Assembly: GCF_012317045.1 (NCBI RefSeq)
Contig: NZ_CP051154.1
Span: forward strand, 3,782,001-3,846,000
From: Leifsonia sp. PS1209
GTDB lineage: Bacteria; Actinomycetota; Actinomycetes; Actinomycetales; Microbacteriaceae
DNA: 64,000 nucleotides
Direction of reading: 5' to 3'
In this document: positions 1-8,980 of the stretch, piece after piece
Layout of the letters: every line of letters starts with the position of its first letter
Position numbering within the stretch: the stretch's first letter is position 1
Notes under the pieces: model-generated
The model's input: only the letters and a program-made list of their open reading frames with translations
Databases searched by the model: none
What the model was told of the DNA's origin: nothing
Position numbers and translations under genes: made by a program

Positions 1-941
1 GAGGGGGTCAGGCTGAGCACGCGGGCGACGCTGAGGACTCCGGACCATCCGGCCTCGCCGGTCTGCCGGTCGTCGCGGCCCTCCTGCATCCAGCCCATGA
101 TGATGCGGCGGCCGCTCTCGTCGCGGAAGCTCTGAGGTGCATAGAAGTGGCGCAGCCCGAGGTCGAGGGGGCGCACCTCCTGCGGAGTGAACACGCCGTC
201 GGCGTAGCTGCCGGTGAAGTAGATGGGATAGTGGGTGTCGCCTTCGTCCCAGACGGACACGACGAGGATGTGGGTGCCGTCGAGCTCGAACAGGTCGACG
301 CACTCCCACATGGTGCCGGTCCACAGCGGCTCGGCGTCGGAGGCGCTGCCGACCAGGATCGGGCCGCGATAGGTCCAGCTGCGCAGATCCGGCGATTCGT
401 AGAGCAGCGCCGCACCACCGATGCCGCGGAATCCGCTGCCGATCAGCTGGAACCACGTGTCTCCCTTCCGCCACACGCAGTGATCCCGGAAGGCGGTGAC
501 GTCGGTCCCGACAGGGGGGCCGGAGAGCACCGGATTGGCCGGGTCCTTCGTCCACGTGTCGAGGGTGCTGTCACCGATGGCGAGGCAGGGCAGCTGGACG
601 TCGCCGGCGTGACCGGAGTAGACGATGGTCGGCACGCCGTCGTCGTCGACCAGGACGCCGGACCAGCATCCGTCACGGTCGGGGCCGTCGGCGTCGGGGG
701 TCAGCGCGATCGGCCGGTCCTGCCAGTTCACCAAGTCTGTGCTGGTGGCGTGCCCCCACAGGATGTTCGCGTGGCGAGGCGCATCGGGATTGAACTGATA
801 GAAGAGGTGGTAGGTGCCGTCCCACTGGGAGAGCCCGTTCGGGTCGTTCAGCCAGCCGGTCGGCGCGCCGAAGTGGAAGCGCGGTCGGGCGGGGTCGTTG
901 TCGTATGCGAGGCGGCGGGGCACGAGGGCGCTGTCGGTCAC
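1..941 (-). CDS. GH32 beta-fructofuranosidase/levanase-type enzyme, 3' end outside window
   Basis: A glycoside hydrolase family 32 enzyme, expected to split beta-linked fructose from sucrose, inulin or levan oligosaccharides. From the GTG at 941 the protein reads WLNDPNG at residues 30-36, so Asp33 is the expected nucleophile, and WEC at 212-214 gives the expected acid/base Glu213. The transition-state motif, usually RDP, reads FRDH at 151-154, an unusual His for Pro. There is no signal peptide, so it should act in the cytoplasm on imported sugar. About 313 codons are present; the family usually has 450-520, so the C-terminal beta-sandwich lies beyond position 1. The GTG overlaps the stop of the upstream ATPase gene (GTGA), which argues for translational coupling and fixes the start. 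It is the last visible gene of the fructan operon. Confidence 0.92.
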   Translation of the reverse strand, partial: MTDSALVPRRLAYDNDPARPRFHFGAPTGWLNDPNGLSQWDGTYHLFYQFNPDAPRHANILWGHATSTDLVNWQDRPIALTPDADGPDRDGCWSGVLVDDDGVPTIVYSGHAGDVQLPCLAIGDSTLDTWTKDPANPVLSGPPVGTDVTAFRDHCVWRKGDTWFQLIGSGFRGIGGAALLYESPDLRSWTYRGPILVGSASDAEPLWTGTMWECVDLFELDGTHILVVSVWDEGDTHYPIYFTGSYADGVFTPQEVRPLDLGLRHFYAPQSFRDESGRRIIMGWMQEGRDDRQTGEAGWSGVLSVARVLSLTP

Positions 942-2764
942 GTGGTTGCTCCTGAGGTGGTCTGGGTGGCCGGAAGGTCGCTGGTGGCAACCCAGTGGTC
1001 GGCGCTGATTCGGGTGCGGTCGAGGTCGGGGCTGGTCTTCACGGCCTTCACCCACGCCGTGGGCGTGCGGTTGGCGATGAGCTCAGCGATGGTCGCGCGC
1101 GTCTGCGCGCGCTCGTCCTTCTCGTACCGGGTGGTGCGTTCGGGGTCGGGGGCCGCGGAGACCAGAAGCTGGGTGTACGGGTGGATGGGGTTGTCCATCA
1201 CGACGCCGCTCGCGCCTCCCTCGACGAAGGATCCGCGCAGCATGACGATCGTGGTGTCGGCGATGAAGCGGGCCGATGCGAGGTCGTGGGTGATGTAGAG
1301 GATGGAGATGCCGCGCTCGTCGCGGAGCTTCTTCATCAGCTGCAGCACCCCCATCCGCACGGAGACATCGAGCATCGAGGTGGGCTCGTCGGCAAGGATC
1401 ACCTGCGGTTCCGCGGCCAGGGCACGGGCGAGCGAGACGCGCTGTCGCTGGCCACCGGAGAGTTCGTGCGGGTAGCGGTCGAGGAACGCGGGATCCAGTT
1501 CGACGGAGGTCATCAGGTCGGCCAGTACGGCGTCCATGTCCTTGCGCGGCTTCCGTCCGGAGTGGATCAGGACGGCCCTCTCCAGGAAGTGGCGGATGCG
1601 GTGGGAGGGGTTGAGGGAGCCGAAAGGGTCCTGGAACACCATCTGGACCGCGCCGCGGTAGCGGCGGGATGCGCGCTTGGGCTCGGACTGCAGGATGTCG
1701 GTCCCGTCGAGCAGTATCGAGCCGGCACTCGGCGATTCCAGCCGTGCCAGCATTCGGGCGACTGTGCTCTTGCCGCTGCCCGATTCACCGACGAGGGCGA
1801 GGATCTCTCCCGTATGGAGGTCGAAGTTGACGTCGTTCACGGCGACGTTCTCGCTGCGCGAGAACAGGCCGCCCTGGTGGAAGCTCTTGGAGAGCCCACG
1901 CACCGAGATCACGACATCGCGATCGTCTCCGCTCTCTGGCCGCCGCGCCGGATTGTGCTCGGCGGTGCCGCGGCTGACGGGAGGGAAGGCGGCGATGAGT
2001 TGCTGCGTGTACGGGTGCTGCGGGTCGCGGTACACCGTCCGCGATGGGCCGATCTCCAACAGTCGGCCTGTGCGCATCACGCCCAGGTTCTTGGTGACTT
2101 CGACCATGAGGGAGAGGTCATGCGTGATGAACAGGATGGCGAATCCGAGCTTCGCCTGGAGATCCTGGATCTCCTGGATGATCTCCTGCTGGACCACGAC
2201 ATCGAGCGCGGTCGTTGGCTCGTCCATGATCAGCAGCGCAGGGTTGAGCGCCAGTGCGGTGGCGATGACGGCACGCTGCCTCATGCCGCCGGAGAGCTGG
2301 TGCGGGTATGCACTGATCCGGCTCTGGTCGATCCCGACCAGCGTCAGCAGCTCGCGGGCTTTTGCTTTGGCCTGGCTGCGGGAGAGGTCGGTGTGCGTGG
2401 TGAACACATCGACGATCTGGTCGCCGATGGTCATGACCGGGTTGAGAGCATTCATGGCGCTCTGGAACACCATCGACACACTCTTCCAGCGGAAGTTGCG
2501 CAGATTCTCACCGGTCAGCGTGGACACGTCGGTGCCCTCGAACAGGATGCGGCCGGAGGTGACCCGGCCTCCTGCGAGCAGCCCGAGGATGGCGTTGGCG
2601 ATGGTGGACTTGCCGCTGCCGGACTCCCCAGCGAGGCCGAAGGTCTCACCGCGTCCGATGGTGAACGAGACGTCGTCGACAGCGAGGAATTGGCCGTCGT
2701 CGGTGTCGTAGGCGATGGAGAGGTTCTGGACGTCGAGGATGACGCCGTCGTGTTGGGTGGTCAT
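938..2764 (-). CDS. ABC transporter, fused double ATPase (DppD-DppF type)
   Basis: Cytoplasmic ATPase of a dipeptide/oligopeptide-type ABC importer in which the two ATPase subunits are fused into one 608-residue chain. Both halves have a Walker A GESGSGKST (first at about 46-54) and an ABC signature (LSGGMRQR in the first, LSGGQRQR in the second). Walker B stretches end in DEP. This importer class also carries oligosaccharides in many bacteria, and its place among GH32 and GH172 genes supports a sugar cargo. The ATG at 2764 overlaps the stop of the upstream permease gene as ATGA. A longer frame reaches 2887, but that part would lie inside the permease gene, so the overlap start is preferred. 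Confidence 0.93.
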   Translation of the reverse strand: MTTQHDGVILDVQNLSIAYDTDDGQFLAVDDVSFTIGRGETFGLAGESGSGKSTIANAILGLLAGGRVTSGRILFEGTDVSTLTGENLRNFRWKSVSMVFQSAMNALNPVMTIGDQIVDVFTTHTDLSRSQAKAKARELLTLVGIDQSRISAYPHQLSGGMRQRAVIATALALNPALLIMDEPTTALDVVVQQEIIQEIQDLQAKLGFAILFITHDLSLMVEVTKNLGVMRTGRLLEIGPSRTVYRDPQHPYTQQLIAAFPPVSRGTAEHNPARRPESGDDRDVVISVRGLSKSFHQGGLFSRSENVAVNDVNFDLHTGEILALVGESGSGKSTVARMLARLESPSAGSILLDGTDILQSEPKRASRRYRGAVQMVFQDPFGSLNPSHRIRHFLERAVLIHSGRKPRKDMDAVLADLMTSVELDPAFLDRYPHELSGGQRQRVSLARALAAEPQVILADEPTSMLDVSVRMGVLQLMKKLRDERGISILYITHDLASARFIADTTIVMLRGSFVEGGASGVVMDNPIHPYTQLLVSAAPDPERTTRYEKDERAQTRATIAELIANRTPTAWVKAVKTSPDLDRTRISADHWVATSDLPATQTTSGATT

Positions 2765-3705
2765 GCCTTCTTCGCCTTCTTGTGTCGCGCGAGGCGGGGG
2801 TTGGTGATCTGGTCGACGGCGTAGTTCATCATCGCCAGCGCGAACGCCACGAGGGCGATGCAGGTACCGGCCGGGACGAAGGTCCACCAGGCGCCGGTGA
2901 TGAGAGCGCCTTCGTTGTTCGCCCAGTAGAGGTCGGTGCCCCAGCTGACGGAGGCGAGGTCGCCGAGCCCGAGGAACTCGAGGCCTGCCTGGGCGCCGAT
3001 GCCGAAGATGACGCAGGCGAGGAAGGTGCTCATCACCACGGAGGCCATGTTGGGGAGGATCTCTCGGAACATGACGTAGCCGGGTCGTTCGCCGGTGACG
3101 ATGGCGGCGTCGATGAAGTCCTTACCGCGGAGGGATAAGGCCTGGGACCGGATGACGCGGGCGGAGCCTGCCCAGCCGGTGACGACCAAGACCAGGACGA
3201 TCGTCCCGGGGCCGGGAGGGAGGAACGCGGCGAGGATGATCAGGAGAGGCAGGCCGGGGATCAGCAGGAAGATGTTGGTGACCACCGAGAGGACGTCGTC
3301 GACGGCCTTGCCGAAGTAGGCAGAAGCGAGACCGACGATCAGGCCGACCAGGGTCGCCACGAGTCCGACTGCGAATCCGATCGCCAGGGAGCTGCGAGAT
3401 CCCCACAAGGTCAGTGCCAGGACGTCTTCGCCTTTGGCCGTGGTCCCGAGCAGGTACTGGGGTGACGGCGGGTTGGACCCGCTCGCGACAGGGTTGGTCG
3501 GATCGCCGGGGAAGAGCACCGGTGCGAGCAGGGCGAGGAGGACGAAGATCAGGATGACGACGGCGCCGAAGATCGCCTTTTTGTCCCGCAGGAGCCGGTG
3601 CACCAGGCTGCCGCGACGACGCTGGGCCGCCGGGGCGTCCCGGCTGGTCTCGGACTCCGAGATCTCCTCGTCGATGAGGGGTTGGAGCTGGTCAGGGATG
3701 GTCAT
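2761..3705 (-). CDS. ABC transporter permease, DppC type
   Basis: Inner-membrane permease of the same importer, 314 residues. A cytoplasmic N-terminal tail of about 45 residues is followed by a first membrane segment (about 46-70), the periplasm-facing loop typical of DppC/OppC, then five further segments. The EAA loop that docks on the ATPase is visible around DAAIVTGERPGYVMFREILPN (quoted span broken: key residues are the G in TGERPG and the LPN end). It starts four bases after the stop of the DppB-like gene, with a GAGGTGAG ribosome site inside the end of that gene, and its own stop overlaps the ATPase start. Confidence 0.92.
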   Translation of the reverse strand: MTIPDQLQPLIDEEISESETSRDAPAAQRRRGSLVHRLLRDKKAIFGAVVILIFVLLALLAPVLFPGDPTNPVASGSNPPSPQYLLGTTAKGEDVLALTLWGSRSSLAIGFAVGLVATLVGLIVGLASAYFGKAVDDVLSVVTNIFLLIPGLPLLIILAAFLPPGPGTIVLVLVVTGWAGSARVIRSQALSLRGKDFIDAAIVTGERPGYVMFREILPNMASVVMSTFLACVIFGIGAQAGLEFLGLGDLASVSWGTDLYWANNEGALITGAWWTFVPAGTCIALVAFALAMMNYAVDQITNPRLARHKKAKKA

Positions 3706-3709
3706 GATC

Positions 3710-4687
3710 TCACCTCACTCGCACGCGCGGGTCGAGCCGGACGTACACGATGTCGACTAGGAAGTTGGCCACGAGGACGGCGGCCGTGATGCTGAGGAAG
3801 ATGCCTTGCATGAGCGGGTAGTCCAGCGCCTGGACGGCGGTGAGCAGCTGGTAGCCGATGCCGGGGTAGGCGAAGACGACCTCGGTGAGAAGGGCGCCGC
3901 CGACGACGAAGCCGATCGACATGCCGAAGGAGGTGACCGAGGGGAGCATCGCGTTGCGGGCCGCGTACCGGAACATGATCCGGCCTTCCTTGAGGCCCTT
4001 GGCACGGGCCATGGTGATGTAGTCCTCGGCGGCGGTCGCGATCATGGTGTTGCGCATGCCGAGCATCCACCCGCCGATGGTGACGATGACGATGGTCGCC
4101 GCCGGCAGCACGAGATGGTAGAGGACATCTCCGATGAAGTCCCACGAGAAGCTGGGGGTGGTGCCGAGGGTGAACGCCTGCCCGATCGGGAACCAGCCGA
4201 GGGCTGCGCCGAAGATGTAGAGCGCCGCCATGGCGACGAAGAAGTACGGGAACGAGCCGACGAAGACCAGGATCGGCGGCAGCAGCGAGTCGAGGGCGCC
4301 ACCGCGTCGCCACGCGGCGAACACGCCGAGCAGGTTGCCGAGGACCACCGCGATGATCAGCGCTGTGCCGCCCAGGAGGATGGTCCAGCCGATCTGCGAT
4401 CCGATGACGGTGCTCACCGGGGTGGGGAACTTGGAGATCGAGATGCCCAGGTTGCCGGTGAAGACGTCGCCGATGTAGCGGAAGTACTGCTGCCAGACCG
4501 GTGTGTTGTCGAGGCCGAACAGGTGCCGGTAGCCGGCGACTTGGGAGTCGTCGAGGGTGCCCTTCATGGAGGAGAGCATCCTGCCGACCGGGTCGCCCGG
4601 CATCAGTCGGGGCAACAGGAAGTTCAGCGTCAGAGACGCCCAGAAGGCGATCAGGTAGTAGCCCAATCGGCGGAGCACGAAGATCAT
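3710..4687 (-). CDS. ABC transporter permease, DppB type
   Basis: Partner inner-membrane permease, 325 residues from the ATG at 4687. The N-terminal segment (MIFVLRRLGYYLIAFWASL) followed by a large extracytoplasmic loop is typical of DppB/OppB. The EAA loop is recognisable near ARAKGLKEGRIMFRYAARN, with conserved G and the downstream LP. The frame is open up to 4753, but the ATG at 4687 overlaps the stop of the GH172 gene (ATGA), which fits the arrangement of the whole operon. It forms the translocation channel with the DppC-like product. Confidence 0.92.
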   Translation of the reverse strand: MIFVLRRLGYYLIAFWASLTLNFLLPRLMPGDPVGRMLSSMKGTLDDSQVAGYRHLFGLDNTPVWQQYFRYIGDVFTGNLGISISKFPTPVSTVIGSQIGWTILLGGTALIIAVVLGNLLGVFAAWRRGGALDSLLPPILVFVGSFPYFFVAMAALYIFGAALGWFPIGQAFTLGTTPSFSWDFIGDVLYHLVLPAATIVIVTIGGWMLGMRNTMIATAAEDYITMARAKGLKEGRIMFRYAARNAMLPSVTSFGMSIGFVVGGALLTEVVFAYPGIGYQLLTAVQALDYPLMQGIFLSITAAVLVANFLVDIVYVRLDPRVRVR

Positions 4688-5790
4688 CGCGGCCTCCTCA
4701 GTTCTCTCGAGGCGATGGGGGTGCGGTCGGTGGCGAGCGGCGTCTGATACCAATAGGCGACGGCCGCGACGTCGTCGGAGCGCTCGACGATGTCCGGGCC
4801 GACCTGGCCGATCTGCTGGACGGTCACACGGAGGTTCTCGCTGAACAGGATCGGGTCCTGCACATGCCAGCGGTACATCCCGTGAACGGGCGCCATCGCG
4901 GTGGAGTAGACCGCCTGCTGCGAGGTGTCGTTGGTCGAATAGGTGGGGTAGCCGCAGTACGGAGCCGAGAATGTCAGGACCTCGGGCTCCGTCTCGGAGG
5001 AGAGCCGGTCCTGGAACGCCCAGGCGCCGCCGAAGTAGTCCTCGGTGCCGGTGCCACAGATGGTCGGGTACTCAGCGTCTCCGTCGATGAAGAACTTCAC
5101 CTCGCCCTCGCCGTACCAGTACCGCTCGAGGGCGACGATGTTCAGATAGGTGCCGAGGAAGGCGCCGCGGCCGTGGACGGTGTCGAGGATGGTGAAGTCC
5201 TCAGCGATCGTGGTGGGGTTCTCGCGCCGCCAGGTGGCGTGGAAGCGCAGGTCGGCGACCGTTTCGGGGTCCGGGCTGCTGAGGTAGTCGATCTGGTAGA
5301 ACAGGCCGCCCACATCCGCCGGGTGCTGGTTCTCGATCGTGATCCTGGCGCCATCGCGGAAGGGCATGGTGAAGTACGCGTTCATGCCGCCGGTCGGTGC
5401 GACGACGACCAGGTCGGACGTGACCAGGGCGCGCTCGCCGTTGCCGTTGCAGAAGAAGTCGCCGAGCGGGACTTCGACGGAGGGGGTCTCCGATCCGTCC
5501 CAGTACATCCGCAGCACGAGGTCCCGGAGGACGAATCCGACGGCCTCTGTGTGGGTGGCGACGGTCATCCAGATGTGGCGGATGGTGCCTGCTCCCTCGA
5601 TGTTCGCGAGCTCGGTGGTCTCCCCGGCGGGAAGGGTGATGCACGGACGTCCTTTGCGACCGGGACCAAGCGGGGAGGATGTCTGCCCACCGGCGCCACG
5701 TGCACCGGTGGGGTTCTCGGCGGTGATCGACGCGGACTGCTCGCCACGCTTGATCCGCTCCTGGATGTCATTGACCCAGTCGTTGTTCAT
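4684..5790 (-). CDS. GH172 (DUF2961) glycosidase, probable alpha-fructofuranosidase or difructose-anhydride enzyme
   Basis: A 368-residue protein with the DUF2961 fold motifs. GH172, founded on DUF2961 proteins, includes the difructose dianhydride I synthase/hydrolase (alpha-fructofuranosidase) of Bifidobacterium and exo-D-arabinofuranosidases. The two catalytic Glu regions are visible: GEGE at 227-230 before KFFIDGD, and GTGTEDYFGGAW from 246. By alignment from memory Glu228 and Glu250 would be the catalytic pair. There is no signal peptide. Its position between a GH32-like gene (ATGA overlap at 5787-5790) and the importer makes a fructose-containing substrate more likely than arabinan. That specificity is inference. 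The start at 5790 is set by the overlap; the frame is open further upstream. Confidence 0.85.
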   Translation of the reverse strand: MNNDWVNDIQERIKRGEQSASITAENPTGARGAGGQTSSPLGPGRKGRPCITLPAGETTELANIEGAGTIRHIWMTVATHTEAVGFVLRDLVLRMYWDGSETPSVEVPLGDFFCNGNGERALVTSDLVVVAPTGGMNAYFTMPFRDGARITIENQHPADVGGLFYQIDYLSSPDPETVADLRFHATWRRENPTTIAEDFTILDTVHGRGAFLGTYLNIVALERYWYGEGEVKFFIDGDAEYPTICGTGTEDYFGGAWAFQDRLSSETEPEVLTFSAPYCGYPTYSTNDTSQQAVYSTAMAPVHGMYRWHVQDPILFSENLRVTVQQIGQVGPDIVERSDDVAAVAYWYQTPLATDRTPIASRELRRPR

Positions 5791-7190
5791 CGCTGGACCT
5801 CCTCGTCCTGCTGGATGACGGTCAGCTCCGCGTCGGAGACGGCCACCTCGCCTTCGGTGGCGAAGACACCGAACTCGGTGCCGGTGCGGTCGTAGCCACG
5901 GAGCGTGATCGCCTGCTCGTCGTTGATGTAGATGACGTAGAGCTCGCCCTGCGTCTCGATGCGCAGCTGCACCTCCGAGCCGCCGGTGTATGGGCGGATG
6001 TCGTATGGGCGATCGGCGCCGAACCGGTCGAGGCGGTCGACCAGGAGTCGGGAGAGCGGCGGTTCGAAGGTGACGGAGTAGCCGTGGTTTCGTTCCGGTG
6101 TAGTGCGCAACTCGATGCCGAAGGCCTTCGTCTCGGGCTCGGCGGTGAGGGTGATGTCGATCATCCCAGCGTGAGGCAGCCGGGCGATCGTGCTGGTCGC
6201 GAACCCGTTCGCCGAACCGACCTGCTTCGCAGGCATCGGGGTCCGTGACTGCGCCCGGCTCTCGAGCACGGCGCGGCTGATCTCTGGCTGCTTCACGAGG
6301 AGCCGTCCGTCGTCCTGCTGGACGAGCTCGTGGACGACGAGGTTGCCGCCCCAGAGCCACCCGGCGCCGTCTTGACCGGCGGTGTTATTGGTCGCCCACC
6401 CGACGAGGTAGCGGTTGGCTCCGTCGGAGATCGTCTTGGCCGCGTAGAGCCCGAGCCCATCGAGCTCGTCGTCGGCGGGGCTGATCCACGGGCCGTCGAG
6501 TGTGCGGCTCATGCGGTAGCGGGTGACGGTGCGGTCGGTGAGTGTGGAGTAGACGAGGTACCACCAGTCGCCCATGCGGAACAGGTCGGGGCACTCGTGC
6601 ATGGAGTAGATGCCCGGAGCCCAGAACGGCTCAGGGCTGATGGTCCATTCGTCGGTGGTCTCGGATTCTGCGAGCACAGTGGCGCCGCGGCGCAGGACAG
6701 GCCCGGTGAGGGTCTGACCGGCGACCAGCATCTGGTAGCGCTGCCGTTCGGTGTTGAAGAACACGAACGGGTCGCGCCATTCGTCAGCGTTGTAGTGGTC
6801 CTTATCGGACAGCAACGCGAACTCCGGGTCCTTGGTCCACGTGATCAGGTCGGTGCTGCGGGCGCGAAGAACCGTCTGGTGCCGTCCAGCGCTCGTGCCG
6901 TCCCACTTTCGGAACCCGGTGTAGTAGGCGTGGAATTCGTCGCCGACGCGGATGACGCTGCCCGTGGCGGCGGAGAAGTCGGGGTCACTGACGCCGCCCT
7001 TCGGGATGGCGACCCCGTGGTCGACGAAGTCGACGAAGTCGGTGGTGGAGATGTGGCACCAGTCCGTTTCTACCCGGTCGTGGGTGTCGTCGGCGAAGCG
7101 CTTGAGGAAGAAGACGTGGTACACGCCGTCCCAGTAGAAGGGGATGGTGTCTCCGAGTCGGGCGCCGACGGGCTTGTAGAAGCGGGTCAT
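5787..7190 (-). CDS. GH32-family glycoside hydrolase, divergent subgroup
   Basis: A 467-residue cytoplasmic protein with a five-bladed-propeller GH32 signature of an uncommon kind. LGDTIPFYWDGVYH near the N terminus carries Asp14 where the usual WMNDPNG nucleophile sits. WRDP at 138-141 is the transition-state motif, and HECPDLF has Glu199 as the expected acid/base. The last 150 residues look like the GH32 C-terminal beta-sandwich. The replaced NDPNG motif suggests a substrate other than plain sucrose, perhaps a fructose disaccharide or an anhydride product passed on by the GH172 neighbour. It is the first enzyme gene after the binding-protein gene, separated by 82 bases holding a hairpin. 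Confidence 0.85.
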   Translation of the reverse strand: MTRFYKPVGARLGDTIPFYWDGVYHVFFLKRFADDTHDRVETDWCHISTTDFVDFVDHGVAIPKGGVSDPDFSAATGSVIRVGDEFHAYYTGFRKWDGTSAGRHQTVLRARSTDLITWTKDPEFALLSDKDHYNADEWRDPFVFFNTERQRYQMLVAGQTLTGPVLRRGATVLAESETTDEWTISPEPFWAPGIYSMHECPDLFRMGDWWYLVYSTLTDRTVTRYRMSRTLDGPWISPADDELDGLGLYAAKTISDGANRYLVGWATNNTAGQDGAGWLWGGNLVVHELVQQDDGRLLVKQPEISRAVLESRAQSRTPMPAKQVGSANGFATSTIARLPHAGMIDITLTAEPETKAFGIELRTTPERNHGYSVTFEPPLSRLLVDRLDRFGADRPYDIRPYTGGSEVQLRIETQGELYVIYINDEQAITLRGYDRTGTEFGVFATEGEVAVSDAELTVIQQDEEVQR

Positions 7191-7227
7191 CGTTGTCTCT
7201 CTGTTTCGATATGGGCGAAGGGGGAGG

Positions 7228-7263
7228 GTGCCGCGGCCGGGGGGGGGGGGCCGACCGCGGCAC
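7228..7263 (-). terminator. hairpin between binding-protein gene and enzyme genes (attenuator-like)
   Basis: A perfect 9-bp inverted repeat, GTGCCGCGG at 7228-7236 and CCGCGGCAC at 7255-7263, encloses an 18-base loop that holds a run of twelve G on the plus strand (twelve C in the mRNA). There is no T tract after it on the minus strand. Hairpins after the binding-protein gene are common in ABC operons and give excess binding protein over the membrane parts; that role is inferred here. Confidence 0.6.
7239..7250. repeat. homopolymer run of 12 G
   Basis: Twelve consecutive G on the plus strand inside the loop of the intergenic hairpin. It lies outside coding sequence, so length change would not shift a frame but could alter the hairpin loop. 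Long G runs are also prone to sequencing length error. Confidence 0.9.
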
Positions 7264-7272
7264 TCCGGGTGT

Positions 7273-8940
7273 TCAGCCGCGCGGCTTCACGGTGGTCAGC
7301 ACGAGAACGGTGCTCGACTCACCCGGGGAGAGCGTCGCGTACGGGTTCTTCTCGCTGGGCCAGCCGGTGAAGTTCTTGCTGTTGTAGATCCCCCAGTCGG
7401 GGCCCGGGAACAGTGGAACGGTCGGGGCCAGCTGGTTGTAGAGGGCCTGCAGCTTGTTCATGATCGAGTGCTGCTCGCTCTCCGAGGTGGCGGCCGCGAA
7501 CTGGTTGAGCAGCTCGTCGGCTTCCTTGCTGCAGTAGCGCTGGAAGTTCTGCGAGGTCTGCTCGCCGACCGGCTTGACCGTCTGGCAGGACATGGCGCTG
7601 CGGTAGTACTCGAACGGCGTCACGCCCGCCTGGCTCCAGGCGATGTTGCCGGTGAACGTACCGCCGAACAGTGCGGTGTTGATCTGCGACCAGTCCTTGA
7701 CGTTCAGCTTGGCGTCCACGCCGATCTGCTTCAGGTTGCGGGAGATGACCTGGGCGACCGAGATCCAGTCGGTCGAGGCCGAACCGACGCCGATGGTGAA
7801 GCTGATCGGCTTGCCTGCCTTGTCGGTGCGGATGCCGTTCGAGCCCTTGGGGTAGCCGGAGTCGTCGAGCAGCTTGTTGGCGGCAGCGACGTCCTTCTTG
7901 GTCCAGGTGCAGTTGTCGGCGATGCTTGCATCGCGCCAGGACTTGTATGCGTCGCTGAGGCCCGTGCAGTCGGCGGGGTGGGCGTAACCGCTCATGCCGG
8001 TCTTGACGACCTCGTTGCGGTCGATGGCCATACTGATCGCCTTGCGCACGTTGGCATCGTCGAACGGAGCCACGGTGGTGTTCAGGGTGAGGGCGATGGT
8101 TGAGCCGACCGGCGGGAACCAGTAGCCGCGGTACTTGGGGTCCTTGTCCACGTATGTCTTCTGGACGTCCTGGATGTAGCCAAGGCCCCAGTCGAGCTGC
8201 CCGTTGATGCCGGCGATGTTCGCCGCGTCGTTGCCCGAGTATGCGATCAGCCGGATGCCGGAGTACTTCGCCTTGTCCTTCTGCCAGTAGTGCGGGTTGC
8301 GCAGCAGGTCGAACGACTGTGCCGAGAAGTTCGTCACCTGGGTGAAGGGGCCGGAGCCGACCGGGTCCGGGTTCTGCCAGGTCGACGGGTTCTTCTGCGA
8401 TTCCCAGACGTGCTTGGGAACGATCACCTGCTGCCCGAGCTCGTAGAGCCCCGGCGTGTACTTCCGGTTCAGAGTGAAGACGACCGTCGCGGGGTCCTTG
8501 GCCTGAACATCCGACACGTAGTCGAACGTGGTCGGGCCGAGCACCGTGCGCGCCAGCCCGAAGGTGTAGACGACATCCTCCGCGGTGAGCTTCTGGCCGT
8601 CCGACCAGGTCGCGTCCGGCTGGAGGTGGAAGGTCAGGCTGAGTCCGTCGGAACTCCAGTCGTACGACTTCGCCAGCCACGGCACGACGTTGCCCTTGGC
8701 CAGGTTGGTGACGATCATCGACTCGTAGACCGCGTGTGTGGTCATGCCGAGGGCGGTGGGCGAGAACGGATTGAAGTTGCGGACGAACGACGCGTTGCCG
8801 ATCGCCGCGATCCGGAGGGTCTGAGAGGACCCCTTGTTCGCCGTGGACGAGCACGCGGCGAGTGCGCCGGAGACTCCGACGGCTAGGGCCACGCCGAGAA
8901 CTAACGCGCGCCAGAAGCGGCGCGTGCGAGTGGGTTTCAT
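7273..8940 (-). CDS. ABC transporter family-5 solute-binding lipoprotein
   Basis: Extracellular substrate-binding lipoprotein, 555 residues, that captures the oligomer and hands it to the permeases encoded downstream. The N terminus has Arg-rich start, hydrophobic core and the lipobox LAAC (Cys at about 30), so it should be lipid-anchored to the outer face of the membrane. The mature part reads like the SBP_bac_5 family: an early NPFSP segment, LTAEDVVYTF and the domain-closing FTGWPSEKNPYA region. Family-5 proteins bind peptides, nickel or oligosaccharides; operon context points to a sugar. ATG at 8940 is preceded by an AAAGG site. The half-site CTAACGCG at 8901-8908, inside its first codons, resembles one arm of the LacI operators upstream. 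Confidence 0.92.
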   Translation of the reverse strand: MKPTRTRRFWRALVLGVALAVGVSGALAACSSTANKGSSQTLRIAAIGNASFVRNFNPFSPTALGMTTHAVYESMIVTNLAKGNVVPWLAKSYDWSSDGLSLTFHLQPDATWSDGQKLTAEDVVYTFGLARTVLGPTTFDYVSDVQAKDPATVVFTLNRKYTPGLYELGQQVIVPKHVWESQKNPSTWQNPDPVGSGPFTQVTNFSAQSFDLLRNPHYWQKDKAKYSGIRLIAYSGNDAANIAGINGQLDWGLGYIQDVQKTYVDKDPKYRGYWFPPVGSTIALTLNTTVAPFDDANVRKAISMAIDRNEVVKTGMSGYAHPADCTGLSDAYKSWRDASIADNCTWTKKDVAAANKLLDDSGYPKGSNGIRTDKAGKPISFTIGVGSASTDWISVAQVISRNLKQIGVDAKLNVKDWSQINTALFGGTFTGNIAWSQAGVTPFEYYRSAMSCQTVKPVGEQTSQNFQRYCSKEADELLNQFAAATSESEQHSIMNKLQALYNQLAPTVPLFPGPDWGIYNSKNFTGWPSEKNPYATLSPGESSTVLVLTTVKPRG

Positions 8941-8980
8941 TGCTTGCCTTTCGTCTTTGAAGGGGGGATGTGTTGCGGTG

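Noticed and set aside
995..2824. 609-codon plus-strand frame opposite the fused ATPase gene
   Set aside because: Shadow of a gene with clear Walker and signature motifs on the minus strand; low-complexity composition.
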